Shown piece after piece: positions 6,705 to 12,697 of a stretch of DNA of 14,265 nucleotides. Source of the DNA: UBA6522 sp036231525. GTDB lineage: Bacteria; Pseudomonadota; Gammaproteobacteria; Steroidobacterales; Rariloculaceae. The stretch spans positions 1 to 14,265 of the forward strand of contig JAZAGZ010000013.1 in NCBI GenBank assembly GCA_036231525.1, in the 5' to 3' direction. Position numbers and translations under genes: made by a program. The notes under the pieces were generated by a model. That model saw nothing but the letters and a program-made list of their open reading frames with translations. It did no database searches and was not told where the DNA came from. Within the stretch, counting starts at the first letter, position 1. Each line of letters begins with the position of its first letter.

Positions 6705-6710
6705 GGAGGT
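6688..6710 (+). promoter_or_regulatory. Candidate orn extended -10 promoter and strong ribosome-binding site
   Basis: TGC-TACAAT (6688-6696) is a good extended -10 element with no good -35 at normal spacing. It would start transcription near 6703, exactly where the Shine-Dalgarno sequence AAGGAGGT (6703-6710) begins. This ribosome-binding site is seven bases from the TTG at 6718 and decides the orn start. If both are right, the mRNA leader is only about 15 bases. Confidence 0.45.
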
Positions 6711-6717
6711 AGTTAAC

Positions 6718-7260
6718 TTGAAGGCTAAGGATCATTTAATTTGGATTGATCTGGAAATGACCGGTCTGGATCCGGATAAAGATCTGATAATTGAGATCGC
6801 AACGGTCGTTACGGACAAGCATCTCGCGGTGCTTGATGAAGGACCGGTCTTGGCGATTCATCAGAATAACGCTGTCCTTAATTCAATGGACGAGTGGAAT
6901 ACCCGACAACACAAAGGTTCTGGACTCACGGAACGCGTAAAGGAAAGTAGTGTAGATGAATCTGCTGCAGAACAGCAGACGTTAGAGTTTTTATGCCAGT
7001 ACCTTGATTCGGGAGTATCTCCCATGTGTGGTAACGGAATTTGTCAAGATAGACGTTTCTTGAGTCGGTATATGCCAGCATTGGCTTCATTCTTTCATTA
7101 CCGAAATTTGGATGTCTCCAGTTTAAAGATACTAGCTCAACTTTGGGCTCCGGACAGTAGTGGTCAGTTCGAAAAACAGTCTGCTCATCTAGCTCTCTCT
7201 GATATTCATGACTCGATCCGGGAATTGAAGCATTACCGAGATACTTTTCTAAAAATCTAA
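6718..7260 (+). CDS. orn: Oligoribonuclease (3'-5' exoribonuclease)
   Basis: Orn degrades very short RNAs, including the dinucleotides left by RNA and cyclic-di-GMP turnover, to mononucleotides, and is essential in many gammaproteobacteria. The 180-residue product matches the E. coli protein (181) throughout. DEDDh catalytic residues are visible: Asp11 and Glu13 in WIDLEMTG, Asp111 in CQDRRF, His157 and Asp162 near the C-terminus. The start is taken as TTG at 6718 because a near-perfect Shine-Dalgarno AAGGAGGT lies seven bases before it and the N-terminus then matches the family. An in-frame ATG at 6682 would add 12 residues, has no ribosome-binding site and overlaps the putative promoter. 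The gene is divergent from rsgA, a conserved arrangement. Confidence 0.96.
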   Translation: MKAKDHLIWIDLEMTGLDPDKDLIIEIATVVTDKHLAVLDEGPVLAIHQNNAVLNSMDEWNTRQHKGSGLTERVKESSVDESAAEQQTLEFLCQYLDSGVSPMCGNGICQDRRFLSRYMPALASFFHYRNLDVSSLKILAQLWAPDSSGQFEKQSAHLALSDIHDSIRELKHYRDTFLKI

Positions 7261-7445
7261 CGGTTATCACTGTTTAGTCTTCGTGCTGTTTGCAGGGTAA
7301 AAGTTTGTTCCAAACCGTCTAGAAGGATTTTATTGAACAGTTTTGGCAAAGGCTGCTACAAGCACCATTTCAATTGGTATAGCATGGTCTGATCCTTTAC
7401 CGATGTACGTTCCACAGTGTTACAAGATATAGAGCCAGACAATAC

Positions 7446-10091
7446 TTAAGTGTTAGATAACGCTGCTTGAGCGGCTGCGAAACGAGCAATCGGGACGCGT
7501 TTTGGTGAACAGCTCACATAATCTATCCCTACGGCGTGGCAGAATGCTATGGAGCTGGGATCGCCACCGTGTTCACCGCAAATACCAAGCTTAAGTTCAG
7601 GCTTAGCTGCGCGTGCATCATCAACGCATAACTTTATTAGGCGCCCAACCCCAGCCTGATCAATAGATTCAGTTGGATCAGCTGGCAGGATCGTTTCGTC
7701 AAGGTATTGCTGTAGAAATGTGCCGGCATCATCTCGACTAATACCGAAGGTCATTTGTGTGAGGTCGTTAGTCCCAAAACTAAAAAAAGATGCTTCGGCC
7801 GCAATTTCTCCAGCGGTTAAAGCGGCTCTTGGGGTTTCTATCATGGTTCCAAATGAGTAGTCGATCGCAATTTTTTCATCTTGCATAATTTGTTGTGCCG
7901 TTTGTTCCAGGCGATCCTTAACCCACTTCAACTCGTTTACGTGGCTGATTAATGGAATCATGATTTCAGGGATCACGCTTAGACCCTCCTTTTTCATTCT
8001 GCAGGCAGCGCTGATGATGGCTGTGACCTGCATTTGAACAATGCCAGGGAAGGCAAACGATAGGCGGCAGCCACGTAATCCCAGCATCGGATTTGCTTCA
8101 TGCATGGCTTGGACCGCGGCGAGCATTTTTTGAAGTTTGTCTAATTCAGGCGATTCGGGTTCAGTGCATTCCAGGCGTGTAACCTCAATGAGCAGATCTG
8201 TTTCACTGGGCAGAAACTCGTGCAATGGTGGGTCGATAAGTCTGATAGTCGTCGGTCGGCCTTCCATTGCTTTGAAAATATCCTCAAAATCTTGTCTTTG
8301 AAGAGGTAAGAGTTTATCTAGCGCGGCATTGCGTTCTATTTCATCGTCAGCAAGTATCAGTGCTCGGACCAGTGGAACGCGGTCTCCAAGAAACATATGT
8401 TCTGTTCGGCATAGACCGATCCCTTCGGCACCGAGTATTACCGCTTCGGCAGCTTGATCAGGAGTATCTGCATTTGCGCGAACCTTTAGTTTTCGGAACG
8501 AATCCGCCCATTCCATCAGTGCTGCGACTTCCTCAACTTCTGTGGCTGGCTCAGTTTTAAGATTGTCGGTGAACACGGTGCCATCATTGCCGTCAATGGA
8601 GATCCAATCGCCTTCACGCAGCGTTATCCCATTAGCCGCCACAGTCCTTTTTTTGTAGTCGATTTGTAGTTCACTGCACCCACAGATTGTTGGGACACCG
8701 AACTGTCGGGCCACTAGTGCAGCATGAGAGGTGCGCCCCCCGCGGCTTGTGAGTACTCCTTTGCTAGCTAGCATTCCTGCTAGGTCATCAGGATTTGTTT
8801 CTTCGCGCACAAGAATAATCGCAGCACCAGGATCTGCGTTATGAATTTCGATTGCTTTTTTAGAGTCTAGAACGATTCTTCCAGCCGCAGCGCCAGGGCC
8901 AGCGTTCATGCCTTTAGCTAAGATTTGTTCTTCTGGTTTCTCTGTAAAGCGTGGGTGCATAGTCTGCTCAAGTTGGGCAGAGGTGACGCGATGGAGGATG
9001 GCTTCTTCTTTTGTGATCAATCCCTCGTTTACCATATCTACCGCGATTTTGACCGCCGCGGTTTTGGTTCGTTTGCCAGTCCGGCACTGGAGCATAAATA
9101 ACTGGCCATTTTCAATGGTGAATTCAATATCCTGCATTTCGCGATAATGTGCCTCCAGGCGCTGCGCGATCTCGGTGAATTGATGGTAAATTTTGGGATG
9201 CTGGTTGGAAAGCTCTTGGATATCGAGAGGGGTTCTAACACCAGCTACAACATCTTCTCCTTGTGCATTCATCAAGTATTCGCCATATAACATACGCTCA
9301 CCGGTTGCCGGGTTACGTGTGAATGCAACCCCGGTACCGCAGGAGTCACCCTTGTTGCCGAAGACCATAGCTTGGACATTTACGGCGGTTCCAAGATCAT
9401 CACTAATTTTTTCCATACGCCTGTATAAGATGGCTCGTTCATTGTTCCATGAGCTAAAAACCGCTTCGATGGCTGTTTCTAGTTGTACTGAGACATCTTG
9501 TGGAAAATTCTGACCCGTTTGTTTTTTGGTGAGGATCTTATATTCATCACACAGTGCCTTGAGATCAGATGCTCCAACGTCAGTGTCCTGTTTTGCATTT
9601 AGGCGTTTTTTCAGTGCTGTGAAGAGCCGCTCATATTCCTCCTTCGGGATGCCCATCACGACATTGCTGAACATCATGATGAAACGGCGATAGGCATCGT
9701 ATGCAAATCTCTCGTCATTGGTGGAATTGATTAGCCCCTCGATGGTTTCATCATTCATCCCCAAATTTAGGATGGTATCCATCATGCCGGGCATGCTGAA
9801 CTTAGCCCCGGAGCGAACTGAAACCAAGAGTGGATCAGTTCCATCACCTAGTTTTTTCCCAATCTTTTTTTCCACATCAGCGAGCGCTGTTGTTATTTCA
9901 TCTGCGAGTCCAGTAGGCAGGCATTCCTCCCCACTGTAATACTCCTTGCACACTTCTGTTGTGATCGTAAATCCTGGCGGAACAGGCAGTCCGATATTGG
10001 TCATTTCCGCAAGATTTGCACCTTTGCCACCTAGGAGATCACTAAGTTCTGCATTACCTTCGTGAAAAAGAGAGATACGTTTTTTAGCCAT
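7446..10091 (-). CDS. ppdK: Pyruvate, phosphate dikinase
   Basis: PPDK interconverts pyruvate, ATP and phosphate with phosphoenolpyruvate, AMP and pyrophosphate, usable for gluconeogenesis or pyrophosphate-linked glycolysis. At 881 residues it has the family's usual length. The N-terminal nucleotide-binding domain begins with LLGGKGANLAEM (19-30), and contains SVRSGAKFSMPGMMDT (91-106). The swivelling phosphohistidine domain has GGRTSHAALVARQFGVP (451-467) with catalytic His456. The C-terminal PEP/pyruvate barrel contains GLCRTEH (559-565), GLRGCR (671-676) and GICGEHGGDP (836-845) with catalytic Cys838. These features separate it from PEP synthase. The single start is the ATG at 10091, without an obvious Shine-Dalgarno sequence. 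The divergent neighbour encodes the DUF299 regulator that controls such enzymes by reversible phosphorylation of the Thr two residues before the catalytic His (Thr454 here). Confidence 0.97.
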   Translation of the reverse strand: MAKKRISLFHEGNAELSDLLGGKGANLAEMTNIGLPVPPGFTITTEVCKEYYSGEECLPTGLADEITTALADVEKKIGKKLGDGTDPLLVSVRSGAKFSMPGMMDTILNLGMNDETIEGLINSTNDERFAYDAYRRFIMMFSNVVMGIPKEEYERLFTALKKRLNAKQDTDVGASDLKALCDEYKILTKKQTGQNFPQDVSVQLETAIEAVFSSWNNERAILYRRMEKISDDLGTAVNVQAMVFGNKGDSCGTGVAFTRNPATGERMLYGEYLMNAQGEDVVAGVRTPLDIQELSNQHPKIYHQFTEIAQRLEAHYREMQDIEFTIENGQLFMLQCRTGKRTKTAAVKIAVDMVNEGLITKEEAILHRVTSAQLEQTMHPRFTEKPEEQILAKGMNAGPGAAAGRIVLDSKKAIEIHNADPGAAIILVREETNPDDLAGMLASKGVLTSRGGRTSHAALVARQFGVPTICGCSELQIDYKKRTVAANGITLREGDWISIDGNDGTVFTDNLKTEPATEVEEVAALMEWADSFRKLKVRANADTPDQAAEAVILGAEGIGLCRTEHMFLGDRVPLVRALILADDEIERNAALDKLLPLQRQDFEDIFKAMEGRPTTIRLIDPPLHEFLPSETDLLIEVTRLECTEPESPELDKLQKMLAAVQAMHEANPMLGLRGCRLSFAFPGIVQMQVTAIISAACRMKKEGLSVIPEIMIPLISHVNELKWVKDRLEQTAQQIMQDEKIAIDYSFGTMIETPRAALTAGEIAAEASFFSFGTNDLTQMTFGISRDDAGTFLQQYLDETILPADPTESIDQAGVGRLIKLCVDDARAAKPELKLGICGEHGGDPSSIAFCHAVGIDYVSCSPKRVPIARFAAAQAALSNT

Positions 10092-10096
10092 TAGTA

Positions 10097-10111
10097 TTGA
10101 ATGCCATTCAA
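10097..10111. promoter_or_regulatory. Operator-like palindrome between ppdK and the DUF299 gene
   Basis: TTGAATG-C-CATTCAA is a perfect 15-base palindrome. It lies just upstream of the ppdK ATG, at the position expected for the ppdK transcription start, in the 89 bases between the two divergent genes. Position and symmetry suggest a repressor or other dimeric regulator site. A second, shorter palindrome AGCATGCT lies at 10116-10123. Confidence 0.4.
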
Positions 10112-10138
10112 AAATAGCATGCTGGCGTTTTTTTCCAA
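10111..10138 (-). promoter_or_regulatory. Candidate ppdK promoter
   Basis: On the minus strand TTGGAA (10133-10138) and an extended -10 TGC-TATTTT (hexamer 10111-10116) are separated by 16 bases. The predicted transcription start is around 10104, inside the palindrome. Both hexamers match the consensus at 4 of 6. Confidence 0.38.
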
Positions 10139-10140
10139 GC

Positions 10141-10146
10141 TATACT
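10141..10146 (+). promoter_or_regulatory. Candidate -10 element for the DUF299 gene
   Basis: TATACT matches the -10 consensus at 5 of 6, but no good -35 is visible. It would start transcription near 10153, downstream of the first in-frame ATG (10151), which argues for a later translation start. Confidence 0.35.
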
Positions 10147-10180
10147 CCCGATGGTAGTTAACGACATGGACGAGTTTGCT

Positions 10181-11005
10181 ATGACCGACCGGACTGTATT
10201 CTTTGTATCCGATCAGACTGGGGTAACTGTTGAGACACTTGGGCACAGCCTGCTAACTCAGTTCGATGGGGTTCGGTTCAAGGGCGTGACTGTGCCATTT
10301 GTAGACAGCCTTGACAAGGCAACCCAGGTAGCCAAGGAAATTGACCTCAATGCTCAGCAAGAGGGGGTTCGCCCAATAGTGTTTACTAGCTTTGTGCATG
10401 AACAACTGAGGGAGCCACTGCTCAAGTCCAAAGGACTCGTGCTGGATTTTTTTGAAGCGTTTCTAGGTCCGCTGGAGGCCGAGCTCCAGAGTTCCTCTTC
10501 TCATACCCTTGGAAAAGCCCATGGAATGGATGATATCAAGAGTTATGACTCACGAATCGATGCAACCAATTTTGCAATGGACGCAGACGACGGCCATAGC
10601 TTGCAACAGTATGATCAGGCAGACTTGATCTTAATTGGCGTTTCTAGGACTGGAAAGACTCCGACCTGTCTTTATCTTGCTCTTCAGTATGGCCTTTTTC
10701 CTGCGAATTACCCGCTTACCGAAGATGATCTGGAATCGGGGCAGCTTCCCGATACGTTGCGTAACTGCCGGGAGAAACTTTACGGGTTGACGATCGCACC
10801 AGAGCGGCTTAGGCAGATTCGTCGCGAACGCAGCACCGTAGGTAGATACTCTTCAAAGCAGCAGGTGAGCTATGAGTTGGAATTGGCGGAGGCGCTATAC
10901 AAGAAGCTAGGGATTCCATTTATCAACACCACCCAATGCTCTATTGAAGAGATTGCTAGCAGAATTCTAAACGAAACAGGGATTGAACGACGTGTGGGGC
11001 CGTGA
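10181..11005 (+). CDS. ppsR: DUF299 bifunctional regulatory kinase/phosphorylase of PPDK or PEP synthase
   Basis: Members of this family inactivate PPDK or PEP synthase by ADP-dependent phosphorylation of the Thr near the catalytic His, and reactivate it by phosphate-dependent removal with pyrophosphate release. The 274-residue product aligns with E. coli PpsR along its length: VFFVSDQTG near the N-terminus, the P-loop-like GVSRTGKTP (153-161), YLALQYG with ANYPL, KLYGLTI.PERL, and the ending SIEEIASRIL. Adjacency to ppdK suggests PPDK is the target, although the name is that of the E. coli PEP synthase regulator. The ATG at 10181 gives MTDRTVFFVSDQT, close to the Pseudomonas N-terminus, with GGACGAG upstream. 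ATGs at 10166 and 10151 are possible; the latter lies before the predicted transcript start. Confidence 0.93.
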   Translation: MTDRTVFFVSDQTGVTVETLGHSLLTQFDGVRFKGVTVPFVDSLDKATQVAKEIDLNAQQEGVRPIVFTSFVHEQLREPLLKSKGLVLDFFEAFLGPLEAELQSSSSHTLGKAHGMDDIKSYDSRIDATNFAMDADDGHSLQQYDQADLILIGVSRTGKTPTCLYLALQYGLFPANYPLTEDDLESGQLPDTLRNCREKLYGLTIAPERLRQIRRERSTVGRYSSKQQVSYELELAEALYKKLGIPFINTTQCSIEEIASRILNETGIERRVGP

Positions 11006-11022
11006 GTTCCGTCGGCCTTTTT
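10998..11022 (+). terminator. Possible intrinsic terminator overlapping the DUF299 stop codon
   Basis: GGCCG (10998-11002) can pair with CGGCC (11013-11017), followed directly by TTTTT (11018-11022). The stem is only 5 bp with a 10-base loop that contains the TGA stop. The short stem makes it a weak but correctly built candidate. Confidence 0.4.
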
Positions 11023-11090
11023 GTCAAGCCTTTATTCTGCAGGGGGCCTTATGGCATGCTCCTACGATAAGGAAATAAGTTGGTAATTTA

Positions 11091-11573
11091 ATGTTTGCGG
11101 ACAGCCTTATTGTGCCAGAGTGCATTTTTCGCCCGGGTAGTTTCACTGGGCTGATGACGCTGTATGAGAGTAACTACATTAAGCTATGCCGACTTATCAC
11201 TGATTTCAAGGTATTTTCCGGTGACTCGCCTCAGGCGATCATTTCTTGCTGTGATGCAGATTGCGATTTGCATTTGGAAGTCACTTTGCGAGAACCGTAC
11301 ACGACGACTCTAAGATTGACGTATTTATTTTGCTCAGATGGTTCGGAATTGTGTCCAGAGCAACTCATACCTGAACCTGATCTGACAATCCGCGTCTATC
11401 ACGATGCACGATTAGTAGAGGTTGTACGGAGCCGGGAGGAGTACAGGCATCACAAGCTTCAGGAATTGACCCGTGCCCACTCGCGTGAATTAAGTTGGCG
11501 CTGGAGGAACAATATGACGCTCAATAAGTGGTTGGATTACCTTCTGGATATGGGACATGGTTTTGCGAGTTAG
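11091..11573 (+). CDS. DUF1249 family protein (YqiB-like)
   Basis: A 160-residue member of the DUF1249 family, represented by E. coli YqiB, whose function is not established. Recognisable family features are TGLMTLYESNYIKLCRLI (about 19-36), the segment LTIRVYHDARLVEVV (about 97-111) and the C-terminal NKWLDYLLDMGHGF. No signal peptide or membrane segment is seen, so it should be cytoplasmic. The ATG at 11091 is preferred over the internal ATG at 11154, because family members carry residues before the LYESNY motif. The middle has four cysteines clustered around residues 53-57 and 81-88, in CCDADC and FCSDGSELC, which is unusual compared with the relatives I recall and could bind a metal. It follows the DUF299 gene after 85 bases and a possible terminator. 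Confidence 0.85.
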   Translation: MFADSLIVPECIFRPGSFTGLMTLYESNYIKLCRLITDFKVFSGDSPQAIISCCDADCDLHLEVTLREPYTTTLRLTYLFCSDGSELCPEQLIPEPDLTIRVYHDARLVEVVRSREEYRHHKLQELTRAHSRELSWRWRNNMTLNKWLDYLLDMGHGFAS

Positions 11574-11623
11574 TCGGCTACGATGAGCAAATAGTAACGT
11601 TCAGGGGGTTGGGGGTATTTGAG

Positions 11624-12625
11624 GTGAGAGGCGTCGTTTTTTCTATAGGGCTGTTGGGGCTCCCGGCGCTACCGGCTTCAGGGCATCATAGCGAGGCGGC
11701 GTTCGATACGGATACCGTTGTAGCTTTCGAGGGAACAGTTGTCGAATACGGTTGGCGAAACCCCCACGTCTATATTGTTGTGGAGAGCAACGATTCTACT
11801 AGTGGGCCAACTCAATGGCAGATCGAAACTAGTTCAACGCCAATTCTCATGCGTGGTGGTTGGACGCAAGATTCACTGCATGATGGTGAGAAAGTGGCTG
11901 TGCGCGTGCATCCCGAACGTGACACTAACCGCAACTACGCAATACTGCTAACACTCGAGAGAAACGATGGCACTGTTATGTCAGCGGCATCTGCGGATCC
12001 CAGAGGTGTTGTGAGCGCCTCTAGTTTGTCGGGTGTCTGGAAGGGTAGTGGTGGTCAGACGGAGGCAGAGTTTCGTCTTCGTCTCGCCAACCCGACGCTT
12101 ACAGAGAAGGGTGCTGCGGCAAAGGAATCCTACGACTTCTATACCGACAACCCCGTGGCGAGGTGTATCGCTCATACCTCTCCATGGCTGATAACCACGG
12201 GGTTATATTTGAACGAGATTGAACTCGGCGATGACATTATCGTCATGCGCAGTGAGTTCTTTGATGTGGAGCGTACTATTTTTATGGATGGTCGAGAGCA
12301 TCCGAACAACGGAGAGCGGACCTCCCAAGGGTATTCCATCGGGTGGTGGGAGGATGACACGCTGGTTGTAGACACGCGACAGTTCGCCGATCATCCTACC
12401 GGTAACGGTCCCGGCGTACCATCAGGTGCTCAGAAACACGTTGTCGAGAGATATACCCTGAGCAGGGATGGTAGTCGTATCATCCTCGATATCTTTTTGG
12501 AAGATCCGGAGTACTTGGCTGAATCACTCGCCGGTCGCGTGGAGTGGCTTTACGCACCAGAGTTGCAGCTCTATCGCTATAACTGTGACCCCGAGGTCTC
12601 CAGAAGAGGGTTTAGCCTGGATTAG
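11624..12625 (+). CDS. Secreted DUF6152-type protein with C-terminal WEDDTLVVDT domain
   Basis: I recognise this as one of the exported DUF6152-containing proteins common in marine gammaproteobacteria; no function is known. With GTG at 11624 as start, the first 20 residues form a short signal peptide (MRG, a hydrophobic stretch, then PALPASG). GGGGG eight bases upstream supports this start. The N-terminal domain begins GHHSEAAFD and contains FEGTVVEYGWRNPHVYI, the typical DUF6152 core. The C-terminal half has SGVWKG, RTIFMDGREHP, SIGWWEDDTLVVDTRQF and HVVERYTL, shared with related periplasmic proteins that often occur in many copies per genome. The product is 333 residues before processing. 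A longer reading frame from ATG 11528 would overlap the DUF1249 gene and bury the signal peptide. It ends 72 bases before the convergent protease gene. Confidence 0.75.
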   Translation: MRGVVFSIGLLGLPALPASGHHSEAAFDTDTVVAFEGTVVEYGWRNPHVYIVVESNDSTSGPTQWQIETSSTPILMRGGWTQDSLHDGEKVAVRVHPERDTNRNYAILLTLERNDGTVMSAASADPRGVVSASSLSGVWKGSGGQTEAEFRLRLANPTLTEKGAAAKESYDFYTDNPVARCIAHTSPWLITTGLYLNEIELGDDIIVMRSEFFDVERTIFMDGREHPNNGERTSQGYSIGWWEDDTLVVDTRQFADHPTGNGPGVPSGAQKHVVERYTLSRDGSRIILDIFLEDPEYLAESLAGRVEWLYAPELQLYRYNCDPEVSRRGFSLD

Positions 12626-12697
12626 GGCTCTAGATGAGCAGGAACCGCAAGGTGTCCTTTACGTGTCGTATTTTAGATACGGGTCTGTTCTTATCAA

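Noticed and set aside
6562..6717. ATG at 6562 or 6682 as the orn start
   Set aside because: The 6562 extension is antisense to rsgA; the 6682 start has no ribosome-binding site, while TTG at 6718 has an excellent one and fits the family N-terminus.
7261..7445. Terminator or small gene between orn and ppdK
   Set aside because: Only weak inverted repeats such as ACCA/TGGT are present, without a T-run, and there is no supported reading frame.
10151..10180. ATG at 10151 as start of the DUF299 gene
   Set aside because: It lies at or before the predicted transcript start and lacks a ribosome-binding site; homologues begin close to the ATG at 10181.
11528..11623. ATG at 11528 as start of the DUF6152 gene
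   Set aside because: It would overlap the DUF1249 gene and put a hydrophilic extension before a clear signal peptide; GTG at 11624 has a ribosome-binding site and gives a normal exported protein.
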